Assembly (NCBI RefSeq): GCF_963665675.1
Contig: NZ_OY762426.1
Span: 2,604,001-2,668,000, forward strand
Source of the DNA: an uncultured Methanolobus sp.
GTDB taxonomy: Archaea > Halobacteriota > Methanosarcinia > Methanosarcinales > Methanosarcinaceae
Length of the DNA stretch: 64,000 bases
Direction: 5' to 3'
Both the position numbers and the translations under genes were made by a program. Below, piece after piece: positions 27,066 to 36,664 of this stretch (positions are counted from its first letter, which is position 1; each line of letters opens with the position of its first letter). The notes under the pieces were generated by a model, which was not told the DNA's origin, ran no database searches, and saw only the letters and a list, made by a program, of their open reading frames with translations.

Positions 27066-28397
27066 TTATGCACCTCCAACCATTGCTTCGGATATCATCA
27101 GGTGCGGAGAACCATCGGTAACAGGCACAAGCTGACCACCTTTTCCACATCTTCCGGAGTTCATTTTCAAGTCGTTACCAACCATTTTGACATTATTGAG
27201 AATCTCAAGGATCTTTCCGGAAAGTGAAACATCCCTGAGAAGTGTCGTGAGCTTTCCATCTTCAATAAGGTATCCTTTTTCAGCATTGAACTGGAACACA
27301 CCTTCTCCTGTGTTAACCTGTCCGCCTCTGGAACCGATTAGATACATTCCATTTCCGATTTCCTCAAGCATTTCCTCGAATTTTGAACTGCCGTTGTCGA
27401 TGTATGTGTTACTCATACGGACTATTGGTTTGGAATGTCCCTGAGCACGGCAGTGTCCGGGAGTTCCTCCCAGCTTTGCTGCGGTTTCTCTGGAATGGAG
27501 GTAGGACTTAAGAATACCATCCTCTATGACAGTTGTTTTTTCTGTCTGTGAACCTTCATCATCAAATGGGAAATATCCGTATTCATGCATGGTAGGATCA
27601 TCAACTATTGTGACAAGAGGGGATGCAATTGATTGACCTATGCGGTCCTCAAGAACCGAGCTTCCTTCAAGTACAAGGTCTGCTTCGGATGCATGTCCAA
27701 CTGCTTCATGTGCGAACACTCCTGCAAGTTCCGGATCAAGTATCACAGGCATATTTCCACCTTTGGCAGGTTTTGCATCAAGGAGTTGTAATGCGTTGTT
27801 TGCAGCTTCTTCTGCAAGTTCTGCAGCATTATATTTGTCAAATATCTCATAGCCTGTAACACCAAAACGGCTTTCTCTTCCTGCCTGATACATTCCATCT
27901 CTTGAAGCTACAGCACTGATGGCAAATCCGGTACGTACAATGTCATATTCGCCTTCCACACCTGTGGAATCTGTGTATCTCACTTTATATGATGATTCAC
28001 TGTACGCTGCACTGGTACTGCTTATTCCTTCCTTTTTAGCGTGTTTGCCGAATTCCTCCAGGTTGTTTACTTTTTCTTCAAGAGAAATATCAAGTGGATT
28101 TTTCTTCACTTTTGGGACATTTGAAACCACTGGATTTGCTATATCCTGCATCTTTACCTTTTCTTTGGGTGACTTGTCATCCATGCTAACTGCAAGTTCT
28201 GATGCTGCACGTATTGCTTTTTCAATATCGAAATCCCCGTCTGCGGATGTGAATCCCCAGGAACCTCCTTTCAAGGCTCTAACGGCTGCTCCTTTAGTAA
28301 AATTGACAGATATCTGTTCTATTTTGTCATTATCAAGGACAATAGACGTTGTAGTCCCCTCAATTATTCTCGTATCAAAAAAGTCTACACTATGCAT
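27066..28397 (-). CDS. tldD: TldD-family metallopeptidase, catalytic subunit
   Basis: 443 residues. The zinc-binding motif HEAVGHASE (HExxxH) appears in GVFAHEAVGHASEAD, with the family C-terminal stretch KMVGNDLKMNSGRCGKGGQ. With the adjacent pmbA gene it should form the heterodimeric peptidase; a role in peptide maturation or general proteolysis in this methanogen is inferred. It follows the lon gene by 60 bases on the same strand, a protease neighbourhood. Confidence 0.92.
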   Translation of the reverse strand: MHSVDFFDTRIIEGTTTSIVLDNDKIEQISVNFTKGAAVRALKGGSWGFTSADGDFDIEKAIRAASELAVSMDDKSPKEKVKMQDIANPVVSNVPKVKKNPLDISLEEKVNNLEEFGKHAKKEGISSTSAAYSESSYKVRYTDSTGVEGEYDIVRTGFAISAVASRDGMYQAGRESRFGVTGYEIFDKYNAAELAEEAANNALQLLDAKPAKGGNMPVILDPELAGVFAHEAVGHASEADLVLEGSSVLEDRIGQSIASPLVTIVDDPTMHEYGYFPFDDEGSQTEKTTVIEDGILKSYLHSRETAAKLGGTPGHCRAQGHSKPIVRMSNTYIDNGSSKFEEMLEEIGNGMYLIGSRGGQVNTGEGVFQFNAEKGYLIEDGKLTTLLRDVSLSGKILEILNNVKMVGNDLKMNSGRCGKGGQLVPVTDGSPHLMISEAMVGGA

Positions 28398-28457
28398 TAT
28401 TAACTCCTCACATTATAAACGAAATAAAAATTTAAATAAATAAGTAACAGCCCCTGT

Positions 28458-30359
28458 TCACACAGGGACAACTTCAGGCATTTCCGTGCCGGTCTTAAGG
28501 CTGCTGAGACTCCTGAGTTTCTCAAGAATACTGTTCTTTTCAGGACCTACAAGACTGTGCTCGATAACTTCAATAATATTGGTTACCGGAACTATTTCGA
28601 TCTTGTCCTTATATGCCTCCTCGATAAGCACATCATCCTCATTGGATTTTGGAATAATTACTTTCTTTATACCTGCTCTGGCTGCAGCTTCTATCTTATA
28701 GGTTGCACCACCGATAGGAAGTACGTCTCCTCTGACAGATAGTGAACCTGTCATAGCCACAGACTGATCAATTGGTATATTTTCAAGGGCTGATATCACC
28801 GCAGTAGCAATGGATATGGATGCACTGTCTCCTTCCACTCCTTCATAAGTTCCGATGAACTGGATGTGGATATCATGTGTGCTTATATCTTTGCCTGTTA
28901 TATTCTTGATTACAGCGGAAACGTTCTGTACTGCTTCCTTTGCAATATCCTTGAGCATTCCGGTTGCAATTACCTTACCTTCTGAGTTAGAGAGTGATGG
29001 AGCCACTCCTGCCATAATTGGCAGAACAATTCCTGAATCTCCTCCCATGACTGCAAGACCATTTACTCTTCCTACTGCACTTCCCATTTTCTTGAAAAGC
29101 TGGTAGTCGTTCTTGCGTTCAAGGTAATTATCAGCAAGTTGCTGTTCAATTGATCTTGCCATCTTCTTTGCAGCGAGTACATGCTTTGCAGTAGCAAAGG
29201 GTGCATCTTCTGATTGGGCAATGTCACCTGCAACTCTTACAAGACCTCCAAGGTCACGGAGTTTCAGTGTGAGATGTCCCTTTCTGCCTGCCCTTCTCTG
29301 AGCTTCACGGATAACTTCATCAACAGCAGTCTGGTCAAATGGTGGTATATGGCCGTCTCTCATGACTTCCTGTGCCACGAACCTGACAAGGGTCTTGCGG
29401 TTTTCAGGATTGTCTTCCATGGATTCTCTCATGAAAAGCTCGTATCCGTATCCCTTTATACGTGATCTGAGTGCCGGATGCATCTTTTCCATTGCGTCAA
29501 GGTTACCTGCTGCCACCATGATAAAGTCACATGGTACAGGTTCTGTCTTGACAAGGGCACCTGAACTCCTTTCGGACTGTCCTGTAATAGGGTACTCATT
29601 TTCCTGAAGGGCTGTAAGCAGGCTCTGCTGTGATTCAAGGCTGAGGGTATTGATCTCATCAATGAACAGTACACCCTTGTGTGATTTATGAATGTCACCG
29701 CTCTCGACCCTGTCATGGGCAGGTGTTTCAAGACCGCCTGACTGGAATGGGTCGTGCCTGACATCACCAAGAAGTGCACCTGCGTGTGTTCCTGTTGCAT
29801 CAAGGAATGGTGCGTGCTCCTTCTGGTAGTTTGAAACAATGAGCTTTGGGATCATCATTTCTTCTTTTGGCATGAACTGGCGTGTGAGGAGCAATATCAT
29901 TATCGCTGCAATGATACCCCACAGGAGCTGGCCGACGTAGAACGAGTAGATTATGATACCGAATACCAGTATCATCATCAGCATATTACGTGACTGGGCC
30001 TTTTTCTGTGCTTCCAGCTTGTGTGCCATTACGATCTCCCTGCCTTTCCCGGCTGGAACAGAACGTATTTTCGGATTATTGTTATCTTCAGGATTTGGGT
30101 ATGCGAGTATATCCTGTAGTTCTTCTTTTGGAAGTAACTCAGCCATTGCCTTTGAAAGCAGGGATTTTCCCGTACCCGGGCTTCCTATCATCATGACATG
30201 CCTTCGCTGGCTTGCTGCTTTTTTTACCACCTCCACCGCATGTTCCTGACCGATTATCTGGTCAATTAAGAGTTCCGGAACATCTATGGAGTCTGTGGTT
30301 TCGAAATTGTCTTCGTACAGCTCAATCTCTTCACTAGAATCAGTAGTCTCTTTTTCCAT
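28458..30359 (-). CDS. lonB: Archaeal membrane-bound Lon protease (LonB type)
   Basis: 633 residues. AAA+ module with Walker A GSPGTGKS (residues 59-66) and Walker B LFIDEINTL, interrupted by two membrane helices (about 127-159) that anchor the protein, as in archaeal LonB. The C-terminal protease domain has the Ser-Lys dyad: Ser in EGDSASISIA and Lys in GATYKIEAA. It degrades unfolded and regulatory proteins at the membrane. Transcribed toward tldD-pmbA. Confidence 0.95.
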   Translation of the reverse strand: MEKETTDSSEEIELYEDNFETTDSIDVPELLIDQIIGQEHAVEVVKKAASQRRHVMMIGSPGTGKSLLSKAMAELLPKEELQDILAYPNPEDNNNPKIRSVPAGKGREIVMAHKLEAQKKAQSRNMLMMILVFGIIIYSFYVGQLLWGIIAAIMILLLTRQFMPKEEMMIPKLIVSNYQKEHAPFLDATGTHAGALLGDVRHDPFQSGGLETPAHDRVESGDIHKSHKGVLFIDEINTLSLESQQSLLTALQENEYPITGQSERSSGALVKTEPVPCDFIMVAAGNLDAMEKMHPALRSRIKGYGYELFMRESMEDNPENRKTLVRFVAQEVMRDGHIPPFDQTAVDEVIREAQRRAGRKGHLTLKLRDLGGLVRVAGDIAQSEDAPFATAKHVLAAKKMARSIEQQLADNYLERKNDYQLFKKMGSAVGRVNGLAVMGGDSGIVLPIMAGVAPSLSNSEGKVIATGMLKDIAKEAVQNVSAVIKNITGKDISTHDIHIQFIGTYEGVEGDSASISIATAVISALENIPIDQSVAMTGSLSVRGDVLPIGGATYKIEAAARAGIKKVIIPKSNEDDVLIEEAYKDKIEIVPVTNIIEVIEHSLVGPEKNSILEKLRSLSSLKTGTEMPEVVPV

Positions 30360-30539
30360 AGTCTTCTCGCAAGTTTTGTGGTTTGTTCACAGTTGTACGT
30401 ACAAAATATATACTTGACGGTTTTTATAATTATGCAAGTCAAATTTATTATATTTAATTTGTGAGTAAAGTTAATATGATTATAGTGGCATCAGAATATA
30501 AGAAATTATGCCTTCCTTCGTTGCTCCGGACCTGATATT

Positions 30540-30992
30540 ATGAAGCTTACAGCATTTCTGGTTATAGTACTTGTCATGTCCTTATTTTGGTTTTCAGCCA
30601 GTAATGACCTGATATCCAATGGTGAGGAGTACATTCATTTCACGCAGTTCACAATGAGGTTTCAAGGCACTGATGTGGTAATAACCGTTTCCTATGATAT
30701 GGATATGTTCTCAAGTATGTACATATCCCTTCTGGGCACACACAATCTGGAACCGGCAATTGACAATTTATTTTCTGATTTCAGCGGTTTTGAAGTGATT
30801 GAGATCGGTCGGAACAATGCTGTAATATTTGTAAAGGATGTTTCACGTCAGAATGATGAATTCTACCTTTACGATTCGCATGTCCTGAATGGAACAGTGG
30901 ATGTTTTAACCATGGTTTTTCCTGATGGATCCACGAAAAGTTTTATAGATGCCAGTTCCACTGAAGCTATATTCTACAATGTCACAACATAG
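30540..30992 (+). CDS. Secreted or membrane-anchored protein, unknown function
   Basis: 150 residues with an N-terminal hydrophobic segment (LTAFLVIVLVMSLFWFSAS) and a beta-rich exterior domain (FTMRFQGTDVVITVSYDMD, FVKDVSRQNDEFYLYD). Divergent from lonB. No recognised family or catalytic motif. The start at ATG 30540 fits the signal segment. Confidence 0.6.
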   Translation: MKLTAFLVIVLVMSLFWFSASNDLISNGEEYIHFTQFTMRFQGTDVVITVSYDMDMFSSMYISLLGTHNLEPAIDNLFSDFSGFEVIEIGRNNAVIFVKDVSRQNDEFYLYDSHVLNGTVDVLTMVFPDGSTKSFIDASSTEAIFYNVTT

Positions 30993-31385
30993 TCACCCTA
31001 TTACTTACTATCATTCACATGGGCATGCCGCATGTATTTATTTAAGTGATAGTCAGGCTGTGCAATTCTCTCTGTATAACTTTTGCATTATTATTTCGGA
31101 TGGCATCGATTATTTGCAATATGCTTTTCCCCTGAACGCAGTTTTGAATCATATTGAACTTTTTGTTTTAGATTTTTACAAGTGAGATTGCATATGTGAA
31201 TTATTGCTGGTACATGTCGTGGAGGCTGTTCTTTATATGCAGGTCTGGCATTAAGCACGTCTACCCAAAAGATTTATTATCTATTATGCATTATGTGGGG
31301 TGCTGATAAGCGCCATGGCATGCGGTAATAGCACTAAAGTGTCATTAAGCGTCCGGTGTTTACAGATATTTGCAAACTGCATAAT
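30993..31385. promoter_or_regulatory. Leader/promoter region of the tRNA cluster
   Basis: About 390 bases without a supported protein gene. Before tRNA-Val there are TATA-like stretches (for example TTTATTATCTA at about 31270-31280). The pre-tRNA transcript probably begins here and carries the three tRNAs. Confidence 0.4.
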
Positions 31386-31459
31386 GGGCTCGTGGTCTAG
31401 CTGGTTATGACGTCGCCTTGACATGGCGGAGGTCCGGAGTTCGACTCTCCGCGGGCCCA
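31386..31459 (+). tRNA. tRNA-Val (GAC)
   Basis: Complete cloverleaf: acceptor GGGCTCG with CGGGCCC (one G-U pair), anticodon loop TTGACAT giving anticodon GAC, and T-loop GTTCGACTC. Discriminator A at 31459; the next three bases are CCA, so the 3' end is genomically encoded here, perhaps by chance. No intron. Confidence 0.92.
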
Positions 31460-31526
31460 CCATTAACAGTTTTGCAATAGTTAAGTTTAAATCTAAAAGC
31501 AACATTTAGGTGCTTCGGGTCATTAT

Positions 31527-31600
31527 GCCCAGGTAGCTCAGTTTGGGAGAGCGCTGCCCTGAAGAGGCAGTTGTCCCCGGTTCGAGTCCGGGTCTGGGCA
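31527..31600 (+). tRNA. tRNA-Phe (GAA)
   Basis: Acceptor GCCCAGG pairs with TCTGGGC (with one mismatch/wobble position), D-arm GCTCAGTTTGGGAGAGC, anticodon stem CTGCC/GGCAG around CTGAAGA, anticodon GAA, and T-arm CCCGGTTCGAGTCCGGG. Discriminator A. Twelve bases before tRNA-Gly; probably one transcript. Confidence 0.93.
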
Positions 31601-31612
31601 CCTAAGCAAAGC

Positions 31613-31684
31613 ACACCAGTAGTGTAGTGGTTATCACCGGGCGTTGCCAACGCTCGAACCCGGGTTCGAATCCCGGCTGGTGTA
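31613..31684 (+). tRNA. tRNA-Gly (GCC)
   Basis: Acceptor ACACCAG pairs fully with CTGGTGT, D-arm GTGTAGTGGTTATCAC, anticodon loop TTGCCAA with anticodon GCC, T-arm CCGGGTTCGAATCCCGG. The first pair is A-U rather than the G-C usual in glycine tRNAs. Discriminator A at 31684. CCA is not encoded. Confidence 0.9.
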
Positions 31685-31873
31685 CTGTCCTATTTTTTAT
31701 ATACTCAATTGAGAGTTTTTCTTCTTACTCATTAAGTTCACTAAAAGCTTTAGACATTTCTCACAACACTGTGGTATTTGTGTCATCTCTATATAGCAAA
31801 AATAGAAATTATTTTTTTATATCTGATCTACATTCAAATGCTTACGAGATGGCGTAATGTATAGTCCCATTTT

Positions 31874-33162
31874 AATGTCAGTAGTTTGCTAATTTTCCAC
31901 TCGGTCACAAAGTAGTGCCTTTCGATAGCTTTATATGCGGCGAGAACGCCGCCATATGTCGTTTCTAAAATTCAATTCCAGCACCCCTTCTAAAGTCGAG
32001 TTAAGACCAAAACAATGTATCAATGCTGTTCTAAAACCTCTTACTGATAATATCGCCATTAATATCAATGGTTCTCTTACCTGTAAAGACCTATTTTATG
32101 CTGCTATATGTATGGCAGTAGAAAAAAGTTCAGTTCATTCCATGTCGAAACACTATCAAGACGTTCCTTGTGAAACATCTACAAGATATCATCTCAATAA
32201 ATTGGATCTTGAAGAACTAATCCGGTTAAATGCAAAGATTCTACTTCAAGGTCCTATTAGTACTCTAAAAACTGAGAAAAAGTATGAGTTTGCTATTGAC
32301 TTTACAAATGACCCTTACTATGGAGAAACTGATTCATCCAATGAAAACTACGTCATACGTGGACAGGCAAAAAAATCTACAAACTCTTTCTATTCATATA
32401 TTTCATTGTCCATCATAAACAAGAATGAGAGGTTCACTATATCCGTTCTTCCAGTAGAAAGAAGTGAAACAAAGATCAATTACCTCGCTTATTTCGTTGA
32501 TCTGATAGGGAACCTTGATCTTAAGATCAAGGTTCTTTGTTTGGACAGAGAGTTTAGCTCTGTTGATGTGTTTGAGTTCTTACAGAACAAAGACATTCCT
32601 CATATTACTCCTGTAGTTAAAAAAGGAAACGTGATCAAACGACTACTTATTGGTAGAAAGGCAAGGGATTCGCAATATGTTATGAAGAATCCTCAGAAGA
32701 AAGAGGTTCGGCTAAATATCGTTATTGATGTCAAGTACATGAAAGGTAAAAGGAATAAAAAAGGATGCGAAAACCTTGGTTTTGTTGTTTATGGGCTCAA
32801 CTGGAAGCCCCGGAAGATTAGCACGGTCTATAGAAGAAGGTTTGCAATCGAATCGTCTTACAGGATGAGGAATATAGTCAAACCCAGAACATCGACAAGG
32901 AACGTTACTTTCAGGTACTTTTTTACATTGGTATCGTTCCTGCTTAGAAATACATGGCTCCTAATTCAGAAAAAGCATTTTACGATTGTAAAACGAGGTC
33001 CTCAAACAATTGATGAGGATAGGTTCAGGTTTGACAGATTTATCCTGTTTGTTGAGGAATGGTTTAGAAGAAACTTAAGGGTTCAATTGGTAGTGCGGTG
33101 TTTGAGGTAGATGAATAGCGGTAAGGAGAAAAAGGAGGGAAAAATAGCGAAGTACTGAATGT
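31874..33162 (+). mobile_element. ISH3-family insertion sequence with target duplication
   Basis: A 1279-bp element (31879-33157) flanked by the 5-bp duplication AATGT (31874-31878 and 33158-33162). Terminal inverted repeats of about 20 bp start CAGTA at the left and end TACTG at the right, with three mismatches. One transposase gene spans it. The exact duplication and intact gene suggest a fairly recent insertion, about 190 bp beyond tRNA-Gly and 170 bp before the sensor kinase gene. Confidence 0.9.
31935..33110 (+). CDS. ISH3-family DDE transposase
   Basis: 391 residues, intact. DDE catalytic positions: Asp in FAIDFTNDPYYGE, Asp in VLCLDREFSSVDVFEFL, and Glu in RRFAIESSYRMRN. The C-terminus is basic. 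The ATG at 31935 sits in a hairpin (GCGGCG AGAA CGCCGC, 31937-31952); ATG 31956, just past that hairpin, is a second possible start. The hairpin might limit transposase translation, but that is inference. Confidence 0.9.
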   Translation: MRRERRHMSFLKFNSSTPSKVELRPKQCINAVLKPLTDNIAININGSLTCKDLFYAAICMAVEKSSVHSMSKHYQDVPCETSTRYHLNKLDLEELIRLNAKILLQGPISTLKTEKKYEFAIDFTNDPYYGETDSSNENYVIRGQAKKSTNSFYSYISLSIINKNERFTISVLPVERSETKINYLAYFVDLIGNLDLKIKVLCLDREFSSVDVFEFLQNKDIPHITPVVKKGNVIKRLLIGRKARDSQYVMKNPQKKEVRLNIVIDVKYMKGKRNKKGCENLGFVVYGLNWKPRKISTVYRRRFAIESSYRMRNIVKPRTSTRNVTFRYFFTLVSFLLRNTWLLIQKKHFTIVKRGPQTIDEDRFRFDRFILFVEEWFRRNLRVQLVVRCLR

Positions 33163-33329
33163 GATTTTTGTAAATGCTAATATTTGTATGAGTTTATTTT
33201 ACAGTAAGGTCTGCTCACAGTCGAATGTAAAGGTTTACATTGACCATTAATATATTATACGTTAAGTAATTGATACTTTCTTGTATATGTGTTCAGGTAT
33301 TAGTTGATTCAATTATATGATGGTATTAA

Positions 33330-35882
33330 ATGACACAACTTGATGTAAATTCAGAAATTGCAAAAGTCGTTAATGATAGTCCCGTGACTATTTTTATATG
33401 GAACTCTGAAAAAGGATGGCCAGTAGAATTTGTTTCAGAGAATGTCAGGCAGTTTGGATACTCACCTGATGATTTTCTTCCGGGTAAGTTGAAGTATGAA
33501 GATATAATCCATCCGGATGATATTGAGCGTGTACACAAAGAGGTTATTGGATACTCAGAAACACATATTGATGATTTTGTACAGGAATATAGAATATTAA
33601 CGGCATCAGGCGAATTACGTTGTGTCGACGACAGAACCATAGTCCGAAGGGATGAGGATGGCACTATCAAGTATTATGAAGGTGTCATTCTGGATATAAG
33701 CCAGCGAAAACACTCTGAAGCAATAATTGATTGCCGCAATCAGGTTCTTGAAGCTCTGGCTTCAGGTGAAACTCTGAATGAGATTCTTACACGTTTGGTG
33801 AGATCTACTAAACGGCTTATACCGGAAGCAATCGGTTTTGTCATGTTACTGGACAAGGAAAAGAAACATCTGGTTCATGCTATTTCTCCTCATCTTCCGG
33901 ATTTCTACAAAAAAGCTATTGAAGGACTACCCATAGGCGAAGGCATTGGCTCCTGTTCAACAGCTGCCTACACCGGGAAAAGGGTTGTTATAGAAGACAT
34001 AATGGAGCATCCTTACTGGAAAGACCTTAAGGAAATTGCAGCCCAGGCAGGCCTCAGGGCCAGTTGTTGTGAGCCCATAATAAGTTCAAATAATGAAGTA
34101 TTTGGGACATTTGGGATATACTTCCGCGAGCCACACAAGCCTACAAAGGAAGAGGACGATATCCTTAAAGCAAACGCCAATCTCGCAGCTATCGCAATAA
34201 ACAACAAGAGAGTATTGGATACTGCTATTGAATCTGAACAAAAACTCAAGATCATTCTCAACAATGTAAACGATCAGATATATATCAGCGAACTCGACGG
34301 GAAAACCATCGCTGTAAACCAGGCTGTAGTAGATACATTGGGTTACAGCAGGCATGAGATGTTAAGTTCATATCCTTCTGACATCATTCCATCAAAAGAT
34401 GTACGTCGCGTATCTAAACTCATGAAACAAATTGAAACTGATGGGAGGGCGATCTATGAAACCGAGGCAATACATAAGGATGGTAGAAAGATACCGCTGG
34501 AAGTCAGTGCACGATTCACAATCTATGATGGGAAAAAAGCCATCCTGTCCGTTGCCAGGGATATCAGTGAGCGAAAAAGGGCAGAAAGGAAACGCCAGCT
34601 TGAAGAAGAAAGGCTTGAAGCGCTTGTTAAACTTAACAGTATGGCTGGTGCATCATTGAACGAGATAACAGACTTTGCAAGAGAAGAAGCTGTCAGGCTT
34701 ACTGAAAGTACACTTGGTTATCTTGCATTTATGAATGCTGATGAAACAGCCCTAATTATGCATTCCTGGTCAGAAAGTGCCATGAAAGAATGTGATATCA
34801 AAAACAAACGCTTCGTATATCCCATCAAGACCACCGGATTGTGGGGTGAAGCAGTAAAACAGCGCAGGCCCATAATAACAAATGATTACTCTCATCCCAG
34901 TCCTATGAAAAAAGGTTATCCTGAGGATCATGTGGAACTCACAAGGCATATGAATATCCCGATATTCGATGGTGACCATATTGTTGCAGTTGCAGGAGTT
35001 GGCAATAAAGCAGAGGAATACAATGAGTCTGATCTGCGCCAGCTTACCTTATTGATGCAGGGTATGTGGAGTCTCATACAAAGGAAACAAATAGAAGATG
35101 CCTTAAAACAATATTCTGATGAACTGAAGATGGCAAATGAGGAACTAAGGTCCATCAGCAAGATGAAAACAGAATTCATTGCAGAAAGGATGGAACTTGT
35201 ATATGGTCCTGAACACTCAGAATCCAGTATCCTTGGCGATGAGACAATCATGGTGATGGATGACCAGCAGGCAAAGGCTATTAATTCCGTATTACTCAAC
35301 TCTGAAAGATTAAAACGCCTGGTAAATTCTCTTCTGTATTTGAGCCAGGAACAGGCAGGAAAGATAGAATATACCTTTTCCTGGGTGCATGTGGGCAAAC
35401 TCATTTCAGAGGCTTTGATGCATCTTATATTGCTAATCGACGAGAAAGGAATTACTTTAGAAGTCGATGTACCTGACGGGCTGCCACCAATAAGTTCTGA
35501 TAAAGACAAATTGACGGAAACATTGATAATTCTTATAGATAATGCGATCAAATTTACTCCTGAAGGCGGGAAGATACACATAGAAGTAAGTGCGGAAAGT
35601 GACTATCTGCACTTGAGGATAACAGACACGGGGCCGGGTATACAGAAAGACCTTGTACCGCATATCTTCCAGAAATTCTACCAGATGGAGGACGCAATGA
35701 GTCGAATGTATCAGGGACTTGAGTCAGGTCTGTATATCTGTAAGGACATAATCCTTGCACATAAAGGCGATATTTGGATCGAAAGTGAAAAGGGTAAAGG
35801 AACAACATTCCACATAAGACTCCCAATAGGTATTGTGGAAGAGATTCCTCATAACTTATCAGATCGTGAGATGATGAAATGA
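33330..35882 (+). CDS. PAS/GAF sensor kinase, degenerate phospho-acceptor region (MsmS/RdmS-like)
   Basis: 850 residues, no membrane segment. Domains in order: PAS (about 1-125), GAF (about 135-290), PAS (about 310-420), GAF (about 435-590), then a kinase core with N-box ILIDNAIKFTPEGG and G1 box DTGPGI. In the dimerisation helix the usual SHELRTP is replaced (EFIAERMELVYGP), so no phospho-acceptor histidine stands at the expected place, and the last glycine-rich box is altered (GLESGLYI instead of GTGLGLYI). The second GAF carries Cys488 in a stretch KECDIK; in the related M. acetivorans kinase MsmS a GAF cysteine is known to hold heme, but equivalence here is only suggested. The gene overlaps the regulator gene by four bases (ATGA). 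Confidence 0.88.
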   Translation: MTQLDVNSEIAKVVNDSPVTIFIWNSEKGWPVEFVSENVRQFGYSPDDFLPGKLKYEDIIHPDDIERVHKEVIGYSETHIDDFVQEYRILTASGELRCVDDRTIVRRDEDGTIKYYEGVILDISQRKHSEAIIDCRNQVLEALASGETLNEILTRLVRSTKRLIPEAIGFVMLLDKEKKHLVHAISPHLPDFYKKAIEGLPIGEGIGSCSTAAYTGKRVVIEDIMEHPYWKDLKEIAAQAGLRASCCEPIISSNNEVFGTFGIYFREPHKPTKEEDDILKANANLAAIAINNKRVLDTAIESEQKLKIILNNVNDQIYISELDGKTIAVNQAVVDTLGYSRHEMLSSYPSDIIPSKDVRRVSKLMKQIETDGRAIYETEAIHKDGRKIPLEVSARFTIYDGKKAILSVARDISERKRAERKRQLEEERLEALVKLNSMAGASLNEITDFAREEAVRLTESTLGYLAFMNADETALIMHSWSESAMKECDIKNKRFVYPIKTTGLWGEAVKQRRPIITNDYSHPSPMKKGYPEDHVELTRHMNIPIFDGDHIVAVAGVGNKAEEYNESDLRQLTLLMQGMWSLIQRKQIEDALKQYSDELKMANEELRSISKMKTEFIAERMELVYGPEHSESSILGDETIMVMDDQQAKAINSVLLNSERLKRLVNSLLYLSQEQAGKIEYTFSWVHVGKLISEALMHLILLIDEKGITLEVDVPDGLPPISSDKDKLTETLIILIDNAIKFTPEGGKIHIEVSAESDYLHLRITDTGPGIQKDLVPHIFQKFYQMEDAMSRMYQGLESGLYICKDIILAHKGDIWIESEKGKGTTFHIRLPIGIVEEIPHNLSDREMMK

Positions 35883-36664
35883 AATTAGCTCTGTTGGGTA
35901 CTCTCTTTCTATCAGATAAAAGAAAAGATCTCCTCCTCCTGCTGATAGAAAGACCTATGAATATCGATGAGATCAAAAGCACACTTAATGTCACTTCCAG
36001 TGCCATGATGACACAGATCAAGATCCTCATTGATCAGGGCATAATACTTTATGAGGGTGACCAGTACAGGCTCTCCAGTTTTGGTGAGGTGATCGTAAGG
36101 AAAATGATTCCCCTCTTAAACACCTTAATGGTCTTTGAAGACAATAAACAATACTGGGAAAATCACAAAGTGAAAGGTATTCCTGCGCATCTTCTTGAGA
36201 GAATAGAAGAAATGGGTTCCTGTGAACTTGTTGAGCCAGAACTCAATCGTATGTATGAATTGCCGAAAAAGTTCACCGACAATCTTATACAGTCAAAGTA
36301 CATCATGGAAATTTCTTCTTCGTTCAGTCCGGCATATCCTTATAAATACATTGAACTTGCCAGAAAAGGAGTAAGGATATCACTCATAATAACGGAGCCT
36401 GTATTTGAAAGATTTGAAACGGAGTATTTCGAACAATTACAGGATTATCTTGGGATAGAAAACACCGAACTTTTTGTGTGCAAAGACGATATAGGTTTTG
36501 CTTCCAGTGTGGTAACAGACAGATTCCTTTCACTGACCCTGTTCTATAAAACAGGCATGTTCCACAATCATGCTATGCTGAGTTTTGAAACGAATGCATT
36601 GATGTGGGGAGAAGATATGTACCACTTCTTCAGAAAAATATCTGAAGAAGTGTCAGGCGTCTGA
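35879..36664 (+). CDS. DUF1724/MsrF-type winged-helix transcription regulator
   Basis: 261 residues: an N-terminal winged helix (DKRKDLLLLLIERPMNIDEI, then SSAMMTQIKILIDQGIILY) followed by a DUF1724-type C-terminal domain (ISSSFSPAYPYKYIELARKG; HAMLSFETNALMWGEDMYHFF). In Methanosarcina, proteins of this type (MsrF, MsrC, MsrG) activate genes for fused corrinoid methyltransferases and lie next to them, and MsmS/RdmS kinases are their partners. The order kinase-regulator-fused methyltransferase is the same here, so this protein probably controls the gene at 37121. Confidence 0.88.
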   Translation: MKLALLGTLFLSDKRKDLLLLLIERPMNIDEIKSTLNVTSSAMMTQIKILIDQGIILYEGDQYRLSSFGEVIVRKMIPLLNTLMVFEDNKQYWENHKVKGIPAHLLERIEEMGSCELVEPELNRMYELPKKFTDNLIQSKYIMEISSSFSPAYPYKYIELARKGVRISLIITEPVFERFETEYFEQLQDYLGIENTELFVCKDDIGFASSVVTDRFLSLTLFYKTGMFHNHAMLSFETNALMWGEDMYHFFRKISEEVSGV

